Assembly: GCA_963717745.1 (NCBI GenBank)
Contig: CAVQXJ010000027.1
Span: 124,001-188,000 of the forward strand
Reading direction: 5' to 3'
Length of the DNA: 64,000 nucleotides
From: JACCXG01 sp963717745
GTDB lineage: Bacteria > Acidobacteriota > Vicinamibacteria > Vicinamibacterales > 2-12-FULL-66-21
This document shows positions 9,538 to 20,077 of this stretch, piece after piece. A program made the translations under genes and the position numbers. A model generated the notes under the pieces. The model did no database searches and was not told the DNA's origin. It saw only the letters and a program-made list of their open reading frames with translations. Numbering within the stretch: the stretch's first letter is position 1; each line of letters starts with the position of its first letter.

Positions 9538-10893
9538 CTATTTTCCGATGCAGAAGCTCGCGAAGATGTGCCCGAGCAGATCCTCGCTGGTGCGCGCGCC
9601 GGTGATCTCCTCGAGCAGACCTCTCGCCTCGTTGATGTCGGCGAGCACGAATTCCTCCGGCGCCCGAGCCGACGCAGCCGATGCCGCACGCTCGAGTGCC
9701 GCGCGCGCCCGGGTCAGCAGATCGACGTGACGCAGGTTGGTGACCGCCGGCACGTCGCGCCCCTCCGGCATAGCCCCGGCGATCGCCGAGAGCATCGCCG
9801 CACGAAGGAGATCGATGCCGTCGCCATGGAGCGCTGAGACCTGCACCACGTCTCCCTGGACCATGCGCGGTGCCCAGGCAGGCGGAAGGTCCGACTTGTT
9901 GGCGACTATCACCCGTGGTGCGCCGGCGGTCTCGGACAACAGCGCCCGATCGTCCTCCGTCAGCGGCACCGATTGGTCGAGGACAAGGACGATGAGCGCG
10001 GCGATGGTGCGGGCGGCGGTGGCACGCGCGATACCTTCGGCTTCGATGGCATCCGCCGGCGCGACGCGCACCCCCGCCGTGTCGACCATCGTCACCGGCA
10101 CCCCTCCGATATCCACGACTTCGGTCACCAAATCTCTCGTCGTCCCTGGCACCGGCGTGACGATTGCTCTCGACGATCCTGCTAAATTATTGAATATAGA
10201 CGACTTACCTGTGTTAGTCCGCCCTGCGAGCACCACCTGTAGACCTTCCCGCAGCAGGCGGCCGCGCCGCGCGCTGGCCAGAAGCCGATCGATGCGTTCC
10301 GACACGACGGTGAGCTCGGAAGCGGCGGAGCCTTCACCGACGAAGTGATAACCCTCGTCCGGAAAATCGAGCGATGCTTCCAGCCGCGCACAGAGGTCGA
10401 AGAGTGCCCGGTCGATCTGGCCGATGTCGCCGGTCAGCGTCCCCTCGAGTTGATCGAACGCCGCGCGCGCCTGAAGAGGAGTCACCGCGTCGACCAGATC
10501 GCGAACCGCCTCGGCTTGCACGAGATCGATTCGGCCGCTCAGAAACGCGCGAAAGGTGAACTCCCCGGGCTCGGCCAGGCGGGCCCCGAGGCGCATGGCT
10601 TCCGCGACCGCGGCCTGCAACAGCACCGGGCTGCCATGCAGGCTGATTTCCGCAACGTCCTCGCCGGTGTAGGAATGCGGGGCGGGGAACACGGTGATCA
10701 CCGCGCGATCGAAACCGCCGTTCGTGCCCCGGACCTCGGCAAGAGTCGCGCGGCGCGGCTCGAAGGGCTCCGTCCGATCGGTCAGACGCTCGGCAATCGA
10801 TTGAGCCGAGGCTCCGCTGATGCGCACCACCCCGAGGCCGCCGCGCCCCGGCGGTGTGGCGATGGCCACGATTGTGTCGGTCGTGCTGAACAC
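9538..10893 (-). CDS. mnmE: tRNA modification GTPase MnmE
   Basis: This is the GTPase partner of MnmG in wobble-uridine modification. The intact 451-residue product (GTG start) has the N-terminal folate-binding domain with TIVAIATPPGRGGLGVVRIS. A central helical domain carries the G domain: GRTNTGKSS (G1), PVPGTTRD (G2 region), DTAG (G3) and NKSD (G4). It ends in FCIGK, whose cysteine is the invariant C-terminal residue. G1 reads GRTNTGKS rather than the more common GxPNxGKS. It sits 22 bp after jag and 2 bp before mnmG. Confidence 0.97.
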   Translation of the reverse strand: MFSTTDTIVAIATPPGRGGLGVVRISGASAQSIAERLTDRTEPFEPRRATLAEVRGTNGGFDRAVITVFPAPHSYTGEDVAEISLHGSPVLLQAAVAEAMRLGARLAEPGEFTFRAFLSGRIDLVQAEAVRDLVDAVTPLQARAAFDQLEGTLTGDIGQIDRALFDLCARLEASLDFPDEGYHFVGEGSAASELTVVSERIDRLLASARRGRLLREGLQVVLAGRTNTGKSSIFNNLAGSSRAIVTPVPGTTRDLVTEVVDIGGVPVTMVDTAGVRVAPADAIEAEGIARATAARTIAALIVLVLDQSVPLTEDDRALLSETAGAPRVIVANKSDLPPAWAPRMVQGDVVQVSALHGDGIDLLRAAMLSAIAGAMPEGRDVPAVTNLRHVDLLTRARAALERAASAASARAPEEFVLADINEARGLLEEITGARTSEDLLGHIFASFCIGK

Positions 10894-10915
10894 AGGCGGC
10901 CGCTGCTACGCGGGC

Positions 10916-11365
10916 CTACTTGCGGACCGCGATGATCACGGTCTTCAGAAAGGCGTCGCCGATGCTCTCGGACGACACCTGGGGATCTTCCGCCACCGTC
11001 AGGTGCACGAGCCGGCGCGCGTACGGATTGAGCGGGCCCATCTCCTGCGGTGCGCCAGAGGACTTGGCGCGTTCCATCATGAAACGGGCCATCTGCCGCA
11101 GTTCGGCATCCTTACCCTTCCGGTAGTCCAGGCAGTCGACGACGAACGAGCGATCGTCTTTCAGCTCGCGGCGGAAGGCGGTGTTGACGATGTGCTGGAG
11201 CGCGTCGAGGGATTCGGCGCGGCGGCGCAGCAGCACCTCGCCTTCGTCTCCCGAAAGATCGACCCGGACGCTGTCAGGCGTCTCGCTCACGGATATCTCG
11301 AGCGGAACTCCGAGTGCCGTCAGCGTGCGTTCGACGAACGCCTTCACGCGATCGTGCAGTTCCAT
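10916..11365 (-). CDS. khpB: KhpB/Jag-type RNA-binding protein (KH-R3H)
   Basis: Jag/KhpB proteins bind RNA through a KH and an R3H domain and are usually encoded after yidC. The 149-residue product (ATG at 11365, sharing one base with the yidC stop as TGATG) lacks the Jag_N domain. It has a KH-like part around SVRVDLSGDEGEVLLRRRAE and an R3H domain with NPYARRLVHLTVAEDP. The KH loop normally reads GxxG but here is RRRA, so classical RNA binding by KH may be altered. A longer open frame upstream in the same frame comes from the disrupted yidC. Confidence 0.88.
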   Translation of the reverse strand: MELHDRVKAFVERTLTALGVPLEISVSETPDSVRVDLSGDEGEVLLRRRAESLDALQHIVNTAFRRELKDDRSFVVDCLDYRKGKDAELRQMARFMMERAKSSGAPQEMGPLNPYARRLVHLTVAEDPQVSSESIGDAFLKTVIIAVRK

Positions 11366-13090
11366 CACTTGCGCTCCTTCGCCGCATCGGTCTTGCCGCC
11401 GCCGGCCTGCTTCATCCGCCGCTCCGCCGCTGCGCCGGCAGTGCGCGGCTGCGCCGGGCCGATCATCCGGTTGGTCAGCACCTGCTGCCCGATCGCCCAC
11501 AGATTGCTCACGGTCCAGTACAGCACCAGCCCGCTCGGCGCCCAGATGAACATCGTCATGAAGATGAGCGGCATGAACATCATCATCTTCTGCTGCGCGG
11601 GATCGCCGGTCGCCGGCGTCATGCGCTGCTGGACGAACTGGGTCAGCCCCATCAGGACCGGCGTCACGAACCACGGATCGTAAGTCGACAGGTCCTTGAT
11701 CCACCCCATGAACGGCGCGCCGCGGAGCTCGATCGCCACCGAGAGCATCGAGTAGAACGCGAACAGCACGGGCATCGTCAGCAGCATCGGCACGCAGCCG
11801 CTCGCGGGGTTGACGCCGCGCTCGCGGTAGAGATTCATCATCTCCACGTTCATCTTCTGACGGGCCGGATCGGTCGTCTTCAGCTTCGCGTAGCGATCCT
11901 GAATCGCTTTGACCTCGGGCTGGAGGTCCTGCATCTTCCGCATCGACACCACGCTCTTGTGTCGCAGCGGGAAGATCGCCAGGTTGATGAGGACGGTCAG
12001 CCAGATGATCGACCAGCCGTAATTGCCGACGTAAGTGTTGACCCACTTCAGCGCCCGCAGCAGCGGCACCACCAGCCACGCGAAGATGCCGAAGTCGATG
12101 GCGCGGACCAGGTCGCCGTCGGACTTCTGCAGCACGTCGAAGTCCTTGGGGCCGGCGAAGAACCTGACCTTCGACGGGGTGGTCGGCAGCCGCGCCGACC
12201 AGGAGACGAAGTGGAGGGGCTGATCCGATCCAGGCACCGGCACGGGCACCGGGTCGTACTGCAGCCGGACCTGCTGGCCCGGTGAGACGATCGCCGTCAG
12301 GAAGTAGTGGTCGTCGACGCCGCCGAATCCGATGGCGCCCTCGACTACGCGGTGCTCGGCGATCGCGTCGAACCCGACGCGTTCCACGTCCTGATTGAGG
12401 TAGTAGATCGGCTGCGGCGATGGCGCATACGTCATCCCGCTCGAGACGCGGCCGGTGCCGAGTCCCGGGCCCCAGGCGATCGACGGCACCAGCGGGGCAC
12501 TCGCCCGCGTCACAGTGCTGCTGAACGTCACCTCGTACGGACGATCGGGCGAGAACGAGAAGTCCTTGGTGGCCGACAATCCGCTCGCGTCGCGATACTC
12601 GAAGCTCAAGGTCCCCGGAGCGCTGGTTGTCGTCAGCGACTCTACGCTGGCCTTGAACAGCGCCTTGTCGAGCACGGAGTTGACCGCCTGATCCTCGGTC
12701 ACCAGCGTGAACGGTTTCGGCAACCCGGCCGGCACGTTCTGCGGCACGAGCTCGAGGGGTGCACCGTTCTCGGCGTAGCGCTTGAGCCGCCAGCTCGTAA
12801 TCACGGCGCCCCGCGTGGAAAACGTCACCCTGACATCGTCGTTCTCGACGACGATGTCGCGCGGGGCGGTTTCTCCGACCAGCGACGGAGCGATCTCGAC
12901 CGGAGCGGCCGGCGAAGGGGTCGGTGTTCCGGTCGTCGTCTGCGGTGCCGCTGGAGGGTGCCTGCTGCGCAGTCGCGGCCGGCGTGGCTTCGGGGAGCGT
13001 CGCCGGCCGTTTTGGCGGCGGAAACAGGGCGTTGTAGCCGAGCAAGACGGCCACCGAGAGGGCGACCGCGAGAAAGACGCGTTTTTCCAT
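11365..13090 (-). CDS. yidC: Membrane protein insertase YidC; +1 frameshift
   Basis: YidC inserts and folds inner-membrane proteins with or without Sec. The start at 13090 encodes MEKRVFLAVALSVAVLLGYN, the N-terminal membrane helix, and a Pro/Ala linker. The periplasmic domain and the five-helix insertase core are in another frame, from about 12958 to 11365. That part includes GNYGWSIIWLTVLINLAIFP, ASGCVPMLLTMPVLFAFYSM, and a basic tail ending AAKERK. Removing one base of the CCC at 12956-12958 joins them into a protein of about 574 residues. The gene lies between yidD and jag. Confidence 0.93.
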
Positions 13091-13096
13091 GAATAG

Positions 13097-13345
13097 TCAG
13101 TCGCCGAATCGGCCGGGCACCGGATCGAACCCGTGCTTCGCGAGCGGCCGGCAGCGTGCGAGCCGCTTCACGCTCAAGAGGGATCCGCGAAGCACTCCGT
13201 GCTCGCGCACTGCCTCGACGGCGTAGGCGGAACACGACGGAACGAACCGGCAGGATCCCGCAAACATCGGTGAAAAAAAGAGTTGATAACCGCGGATGGC
13301 GGCCAGCAGGATGCGCTGGGCGAGGCTCAGCGGGAGCCTATCCAC
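13097..13345 (-). CDS. yidD: Membrane protein insertion efficiency factor YidD
   Basis: YidD is a small protein associated with YidC-dependent insertion. The GTG at 13345 gives 82 residues with GYQLFFSPMFAGSCRFVPSC, then SAYAVEAVREHG, RCRPLAKHGFDPVP and the three conserved cysteines. The start overlaps the rnpA stop by 8 bp. An upstream in-frame extension runs antisense to nothing useful and overlaps rnpA, so the GTG is preferred. It ends 6 bp before yidC. Confidence 0.93.
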   Translation of the reverse strand: MDRLPLSLAQRILLAAIRGYQLFFSPMFAGSCRFVPSCSAYAVEAVREHGVLRGSLLSVKRLARCRPLAKHGFDPVPGRFGD

Positions 13346-13916
13346 GAGTGTTCGCCGAGAGACGCTCGACGCCCCGGCGCCAGGTATTGCCGAAATCCTT
13401 GGAGAGTGGGGTGAAGTCCGCTGCCAGCAGTTCGCGCTTCGGGATGACCACGAGATCCACCGCAATGGCTTTTCCAGCGGGCGGCGCGAGATGGCGGAAG
13501 AATTCTCGGATCAATCGTTTGGCTCGGTTGCGCTCGACCGCTCCGCCCAGCTTCCGGGAAGCAACGATGCCGAGGCGCGCCCCCGGCAGTCCGCTCGGGA
13601 GCATCAGAAACGTGAAAAACCGGCCGTGGATGCGGGTCCCCCGGTCGAATACCGTCCCAAACTCGCCGCGCCGCCGGATGCGGCGTTCCTTCGGGAACTG
13701 GGACGAGAGCGGGCGCGGGCGAGTCGAGCCATCCCGGGGATCGCCCGAGGCGCGCCGGGCGTCCGGAGCGTTTCCTTCGGTAGCGCACAGGCCGATCGCG
13801 CCTTCAACAGCAGGATCGCCATGCGCAGGGTCGAAAGGCACCCCCCCGGCAGGCTCAGGATCGTCATGAGCTGAGTCGAAGGGTGAAGGTGCCGCGAGAG
13901 TGCCCGGTCGCTGCAA
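13338..13916 (-). CDS. rnpA: Ribonuclease P protein component, with N-terminal extension
   Basis: RnpA is the protein subunit of RNase P, which trims tRNA 5' leaders. The core begins near ERRIRRRGEFGTVFDRGTRI and includes RLGIVASRKLGGAVERNRAK then RLIREFFR, the family signature. Upstream of it the frame has no ATG or TTG until an ATG at 13916, just 20 bp after the rpmH stop, with one GTG at about 13844. The ATG adds about 75 Pro/Asp-rich residues that contain two imperfect copies of a PFDxAHxDP segment. A run of seven C (13841-13847) lies in this extension, so its frame is uncertain. Confidence 0.9.
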   Translation of the reverse strand: MQRPGTLAAPSPFDSAHDDPEPAGGVPFDPAHGDPAVEGAIGLCATEGNAPDARRASGDPRDGSTRPRPLSSQFPKERRIRRRGEFGTVFDRGTRIHGRFFTFLMLPSGLPGARLGIVASRKLGGAVERNRAKRLIREFFRHLAPPAGKAIAVDLVVIPKRELLAADFTPLSKDFGNTWRRGVERLSANTRG

Positions 13917-13936
13917 GAGCTGCCCCGTACAGGGCC

Positions 13937-14086
13937 TTAAGGCGTTGAAACGGTCAGGCGCTTGCGCCCCTTTGCGCGGCGTCGCTTGAGGACGTGGCGG
14001 CCGTTCTTCGTGGCCATCCTCACCAGGAAGCCGTGCGTACGCCGACGGCGCCGGTTATTCGGTTGAAACGTGCGTTTGCCCTTCAT
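13937..14086 (-). CDS. rpmH: Large ribosomal subunit protein bL34
   Basis: This is a short, highly basic ribosomal protein. The ATG at 14086 gives 49 residues: MKGKRTFQPNNRRRRRTHGF at the start, then LVRMATKNGRHVLKRRRAKG and a tail ending KRLTVSTP. The NRRRxRTHGF and KxGRxVLxRRRAKGRKxL segments are diagnostic. It is the first gene of the leftward operon and lies next to the origin, as in most bacteria. It is followed closely by rnpA. Confidence 0.97.
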   Translation of the reverse strand: MKGKRTFQPNNRRRRRTHGFLVRMATKNGRHVLKRRRAKGRKRLTVSTP

Positions 14087-14132
14087 ACCTGCGGACCCCT
14101 AGCGAGACGGAACTATGCCGGAGAAAACCTAG

Positions 14133-14162
14133 ATAGTAGCGAACCCGTCGTCCAGGTGTCAA
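14133..14162 (-). promoter_or_regulatory. Sigma70-type promoter for the rpmH operon
   Basis: On the minus strand a perfect -35 hexamer TTGACA (14162-14157) is followed after 18 nt by TACTAT (14138-14133). Transcription would start near 14126, about 40 nt before the rpmH ATG. This could serve the whole rpmH to selD series, whose genes are overlapping or closely spaced. Confidence 0.6.
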
Positions 14163-14264
14163 TCAAACGGCAGGCTGGGGGAGGCGATCTGGCGCTGCCC
14201 TGGAGGCCTATGTTAGAGTCGCCTCCCTGCGACAGCCAGTGAGCCGTAGGGTCTCCCCCCGAAG

Positions 14265-14296
14265 TTTTCCACAACTGTGGAAAAAAATGTGGAAAA
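14265..14296. other. DnaA-box cluster upstream of dnaA (origin part 1)
   Basis: Three 9-mers match the DnaA box TTWTCCACA: TTTTCCACA at 14265-14273, its inverse TGTGGAAAA at 14276-14284, and another TGTGGAAAA at 14288-14296. They lie in the 397-bp rpmH-dnaA gap. The rest of that gap (14087-14483) holds the rpmH promoter, presumably the dnaA promoter, and no gene that I can see. Boxes here may autoregulate dnaA or form one half of a bipartite origin. Confidence 0.75.
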
Positions 14297-14483
14297 GCCC
14301 AGATTTTCGCTTTGCAACTCCGGCGTAACGCTGGCGTGACGCCCCTTTCCATGAGGCGAAGGCTTGAAACGCCTTATTTTACAGGGGTCTGCGGGCTATC
14401 GCGAGGCAAACAGGACGTAACGATCCGGCATTCCGAGGGCGAAAGTCCCGGGACGCCCCAGGCGCCTGAGTAAGAGGATTGAT

Positions 14484-15828
<1,345 letters not shown>

Positions 15829-15861
15829 GCAATCTGACGGCTCAACGGCGTCGCGGCGGGC

Positions 15862-16062
15862 TTTTCCACAGCCACTGCCGCCACGGCCATGCGGATGGGC
15901 TGCGGAAGAAAACCAGGGCGATTTTTTCCACGGAATCGCGCGGAATTTCAGACGCCAAACAAGCCGGCTTATCCACAGCGTAAATATATGAACTGAAAGA
16001 GGTTGTTGGCACATCTAAACATTTCCACAACACCTCTTTATTGTTATAATTCTTTCTTCACA
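15862..16062. other. Replication origin region between dnaA and dnaN
   Basis: This gene-free stretch of about 300 bp contains TTTTCCACA (15862-15870), TTTTCCACG (15924-15932), the consensus TTATCCACA (15969-15977) and ATTTCCACA (16021-16029), all in the same orientation. An AT-rich segment at 16032-16062 follows and could be the unwinding element. The flanking genes point away on both sides of the dnaA region and parS is nearby, which supports an origin here. Which side of dnaA contains the actual unwinding site is inferred, not shown. Confidence 0.8.
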
Positions 16063-16131
16063 AGATCTCCCTGTTGAAGATCGAAGAGATCAGCCACCAA
16101 TCCGACGTGCGTCCCTCGAGGTCACCACTAC

Positions 16132-17253
16132 ATGGAGCTTGTCGTCCGGAAGACAGATCTGTTGCGAGAACTGCAACTCTTCCAGGGGATTGTCGAGCGC
16201 AAGAACACGATTCCCATCCTGGCGAACGTGCTCATCGAGGCTGATGGCAACGAGGTGAAGTTGCTGGCGACCGATCTGGAGGTGGGCCTGCGCAGCCGGT
16301 GCGCCGCCTCGGTCACCAAAGGTGGGTCGCTGACGCTGCCGGCGAAAAAGCTGTTCGAGATCATCAAGGCCCTCCCCGAGACCGATGTCCGGATCGAGGA
16401 GGACAAGAACGGCGTCAAAGTGGCAGCGGATCGTTTCGACTCGCGGATGCAGACGCTGCCGCGCGAGGACTTCCCGACCCTGCCGGATGCCAGTGGAGTG
16501 TTCAGCGCCACGCTGCCGCGCGAGGCGCTGAAGCAGATGATCGCCAAGACGCAGTTCGCGATCACCGGCGAGGACACCCGATATTTTCTCAACGGCGCGC
16601 TCTTCATCCTGCGCCCCGATTCGATGAGCCTGGTTTCAACCGACGGCCATCGGCTCGCGTTGATCAACGCATCCCGCAGCGCCTCGGCGGACAAGGACAA
16701 GGCTGGAGAGGAAGAGGTCCGGCGAATCCTGCCGCGCAAGACCCTCCTCGAGCTCGGCCGGCTGCTGGCCGATGGTGAAGGGGACATCCGCTACGAAGCG
16801 GGCGAGAACCATCTCTTCTTCGAGATCGGCGGGCGTCTGCTGATCTCGCGGATGATCGACGGGCAGTTCCCGGCGTTCGAACGGGTGATCCCGAAGAGCA
16901 ACGACAAACGGATCGAGTTCGATCGGGACCGCCTGACCAACGCCGTGAAGCGGGTGGCGCTGCTGTCGAACGAGCGGTCGCGCGCGGTCAAGTTCCAGAT
17001 TGACAGCGGTAAGGTCGAAATCGCCTCGAGCAGTCCGGAGTTCGGCGAGGCGAAGGAAGTGCTCACCGTCGAGTACGCCGGCCCGCCGGTCACGATCTGT
17101 TTCAACGCGCAGTACGTGCTGGATTTTCTCGCCGTGGCGGAGACGGACGGCGTGAGCCTCGAATTCAAGGACGAAATGAGCCAGGCGGTGATGAAACCGC
17201 TGAATGCAGATGGGTACGACTACACCTACGTAATCATGCCGATGCGCGTCTGA
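16132..17253 (+). CDS. dnaN: DNA polymerase III beta subunit (sliding clamp)
   Basis: This is the ring-shaped processivity clamp of the replicative polymerase. The intact 373-residue product begins MELVVRKTDLLRELQLFQGI and contains RKNTIPILANVLIEA. It also has DGHRLALI and the C-terminal FKDEMSQAVMKPLNADGYDY then TYVIMPMRV, the usual clamp ending. Length and order after dnaA are standard. Confidence 0.97.
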   Translation: MELVVRKTDLLRELQLFQGIVERKNTIPILANVLIEADGNEVKLLATDLEVGLRSRCAASVTKGGSLTLPAKKLFEIIKALPETDVRIEEDKNGVKVAADRFDSRMQTLPREDFPTLPDASGVFSATLPREALKQMIAKTQFAITGEDTRYFLNGALFILRPDSMSLVSTDGHRLALINASRSASADKDKAGEEEVRRILPRKTLLELGRLLADGEGDIRYEAGENHLFFEIGGRLLISRMIDGQFPAFERVIPKSNDKRIEFDRDRLTNAVKRVALLSNERSRAVKFQIDSGKVEIASSSPEFGEAKEVLTVEYAGPPVTICFNAQYVLDFLAVAETDGVSLEFKDEMSQAVMKPLNADGYDYTYVIMPMRV

Positions 17254-17420
17254 CGCCTGGTTCCATGGCGGGGTGCAGACCCGCCCTGCAGCGATCATGC
17301 GTGGCTGAGCGCCCTCCGCATGTCCTGAACCAGGCCGTCCAGCGGCTGAAGCCACGCGACGCTTCCCGATGCGGGGCGGCCAATCTCGCGACGTCACTGC
17401 GCAACGGTACCAAACTACGA

Positions 17421-20075
17421 ATGTCACAACTGGAACCACCGAACGACGATCAGCCGCCGACCGACTTCGACGCCTCTCCCGATCCGTCCCCCGTCCCTGA
17501 CGACGGCGGCACGGTTGCGGCCGGCAACGGCAACGGGAATGGTTCGGGTACGGACGACTACGGCGCGGACAAAATCAAAGTCCTCGAAGGCCTCGAGGCC
17601 GTGCGCAAGCGGCCCGCGATGTATATCGGCTCGACCGGAGCGCCGGGGCTGCATCACCTCGTCTACGAGATCGTCGACAACTCGATAGACGAGGCGCTCG
17701 CCGGGCACTGCGATCAGGTCAACGTCACGATTCACATCGACAACTCCGTGACCGTGGTCGACAACGGCCGCGGCATTCCAGTCGACCTCCACGAGAGCGG
17801 CCGCTCGGCGGCTGAAGTGGTGTTGACGGTGCTCCACGCCGGGGGCAAGTTCGACAACGACAGCTACAAGGTTTCCGGTGGGTTGCACGGCGTCGGCGTC
17901 TCGGTCGTCAACGCCCTGTCCGAGACCCTGGATCTGGAGATCTGGCGCAACGGCCAGGTCTACAAGCAGACCTACCACCGCGGCGATCCGGTGGTCGCGC
18001 TGGAGGTCACCGGGACCACGAAGAAGCGCGGCACCAAGATCACGTTCAAGCCGGATCCCGAGATCTTCGAGACCGTCGAATACAGCTTCGACACCCTGGC
18101 GCAGCGGCTGCGGGAGCTCGCCTTCCTCAACGGCGGCGTCACCGTCACCATCGAGGACGAGCGCGACGGCAAGTCGCACACCTTCCTGTACGAAGGGGGC
18201 ATCAACTCTTTCGTCCAGTATCTGAATCAGAACCGGGCGGCGGCCAACGACAAGCCGATCTACATGCGCGGCGAGAAGGACGGCATCGACGTCGAGATCT
18301 CGCTGCAGTGGAACGACAGCTATACCGAGACGGTCTACACCTTCGCGAACAACATCAACACCCATGAAGGCGGGACCCACCTCTCGGGCTTTCGCGCCGC
18401 GTTGACCCGGACCATCAACTCCTACGCCGGCAAGAACAACCTGACGAAGGATCTGAAGGACGCGACGATCAGCGGCGACGACATCCGCGAAGGGCTGACC
18501 GCGGTGGTCAGCGTCAAGATCCCGCGCCCGCAGTTCGAAGGCCAGACCAAGACCAAGCTCGGGAACACCGAGGTCAAGGGCATCGTCGAGGCGATCGTCA
18601 ACGACAAGCTGGGGGCATTCCTCGAGCAGAATCCGGCGGTCGCCAAGAAGCTGATTGCGAAGTCGGTCGATGCGGCGAGGGCGCGTGAAGCGGCGCGCAA
18701 GGCCCGCGACCTCGTCCGCCGCAAGGGCGCTCTCGACAACAGCTCGCTCCCGGGCAAGCTGGCGGACTGCCAGGAGCGCGACCCGGCGCTGAGCGAGCTC
18801 TACATCGTAGAAGGCGAGTCGGCGGGCGGGTCGGCGAAGCAGGGCCGCGACCGGCGGTTCCAGGCGATTCTTCCGGTCAAGGGCAAGATCCTCAACGTCG
18901 AGAAGGCCCGGTTCGACAAGATGCTGGGCAGCGACGAGATCAAGACCATGATCTCGGCGCTCGGCTGCGGGATCGGCAGCGAGGACTTCGATCTTGCGAA
19001 GCTCCGCTACCACCGCATCATCATCATGACCGACGCCGACGTCGACGGCTCGCACATCCGCACGCTGCTGCTGACGTTCTTCTATCGCCAGATGCGGGCG
19101 CTGATCGATGCCGGCTACGTCTACATCGCGCAGCCGCCGCTGTTCAGGGCCAAGCGCGGGCGCAGCGAGTTCTTCATCCGCGACGAGCGCGAGATGGAGA
19201 AGTGGCTGCTGCGGCGGTCGGCGGAGTCGCGGACATTGGTGCTGGCCGACGGCACGCAGATCACCGGGACCGATCTCGAGGCGCGCCTCGAGAAGCTGGT
19301 CGCCTTTCAGAAGTATCTAAAAATCGTCGAGCGCCGCGGACTCTCACGCACGATCGTCATGGCGCTGCTCGAGCGCGGCGCGCACGACCGCGCCTTCTTC
19401 CAGGGTGCCGACGGCGTCCAGGCCCTGGCCGACGCGCTGCACACGCAGGTCATCTCCGCCAGCGTCCAGCCAGACGAAGAGAACCAGGCGCACAGTCTGG
19501 TGATCGAGGATCGTACCCTCGGCTATCCACGGCATCATCGCATCGACATGGACTTCGTCGGCACCAGCGAGTTCAGGGCGCTGGCCGCCAGCTATCGTGA
19601 CATCGACGGGATCAAGCCGCCGATGGTCGTGCGCACGGTGACCGCGGCGTCCTCGTCCGAGGAACCGGTGGGCGCCGCGGCCGACGACACCGCGATCGGC
19701 GGCGCGCCGCTGGACGATGCGACGAAGCTGGCGGCGGAGCCGAGAACGCCCGACATCAGCTCGATGCCCAAGACCGGTGCGCGCGCGAAGGATGCCGACG
19801 TCACCATCGAGTCGCTCGAAGCCCTGGTCGACTATTTCATCGCCGCCGGCAAGAAAGGCTTCGACGTCAACCGCTACAAAGGCCTGGGCGAGATGAATCC
19901 GGACACGTTGTGGGAGACCACGATGGATCCGTCGAAGCGCACCCTGCTCCAGGTGAAGGCGGAGGATCACACCGAAGCCGACCTGATGTTCACCACGCTG
20001 ATGGGCGATCAGGTCGAGCCGCGCCGCAAGTTCATCGAAGACAACGCACTCGATGTGAAGAATCTGGACATCTGA
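17421..20075 (+). CDS. gyrB: DNA gyrase subunit B
   Basis: GyrB supplies the ATPase and TOPRIM domains of gyrase, which introduces negative supercoils. The ATG at 17421 gives 884 residues: a low-complexity Asp/Pro/Gly-rich leader, then LEAVRKRPAMYIGST, EIVDNSIDEAL, VDNGRGIPVD and GGLHGVGVSVVNALS (GHKL ATPase). These are followed by YIVEGESAGGSAKQGRDRRF and DADVDGSHIRTLL (TOPRIM). About 200 extra residues separate TOPRIM from the C-terminal YKGLGEMNPDTLWETTMDP, like the insert in proteobacterial GyrB. No recF lies between dnaN and gyrB. The frame extends upstream, but the start before the acidic leader is the most natural. Confidence 0.96.
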   Translation: MSQLEPPNDDQPPTDFDASPDPSPVPDDGGTVAAGNGNGNGSGTDDYGADKIKVLEGLEAVRKRPAMYIGSTGAPGLHHLVYEIVDNSIDEALAGHCDQVNVTIHIDNSVTVVDNGRGIPVDLHESGRSAAEVVLTVLHAGGKFDNDSYKVSGGLHGVGVSVVNALSETLDLEIWRNGQVYKQTYHRGDPVVALEVTGTTKKRGTKITFKPDPEIFETVEYSFDTLAQRLRELAFLNGGVTVTIEDERDGKSHTFLYEGGINSFVQYLNQNRAAANDKPIYMRGEKDGIDVEISLQWNDSYTETVYTFANNINTHEGGTHLSGFRAALTRTINSYAGKNNLTKDLKDATISGDDIREGLTAVVSVKIPRPQFEGQTKTKLGNTEVKGIVEAIVNDKLGAFLEQNPAVAKKLIAKSVDAARAREAARKARDLVRRKGALDNSSLPGKLADCQERDPALSELYIVEGESAGGSAKQGRDRRFQAILPVKGKILNVEKARFDKMLGSDEIKTMISALGCGIGSEDFDLAKLRYHRIIIMTDADVDGSHIRTLLLTFFYRQMRALIDAGYVYIAQPPLFRAKRGRSEFFIRDEREMEKWLLRRSAESRTLVLADGTQITGTDLEARLEKLVAFQKYLKIVERRGLSRTIVMALLERGAHDRAFFQGADGVQALADALHTQVISASVQPDEENQAHSLVIEDRTLGYPRHHRIDMDFVGTSEFRALAASYRDIDGIKPPMVVRTVTAASSSEEPVGAAADDTAIGGAPLDDATKLAAEPRTPDISSMPKTGARAKDADVTIESLEALVDYFIAAGKKGFDVNRYKGLGEMNPDTLWETTMDPSKRTLLQVKAEDHTEADLMFTTLMGDQVEPRRKFIEDNALDVKNLDI

Positions 20076-20077
20076 CC

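Noticed and set aside
12950..12965. Programmed ribosomal frameshift in yidC or dnaA
   Set aside because: No slippery heptamer with a downstream structure is evident, and the nine sites share no common context. Simultaneous programmed shifts in eight genes are implausible.
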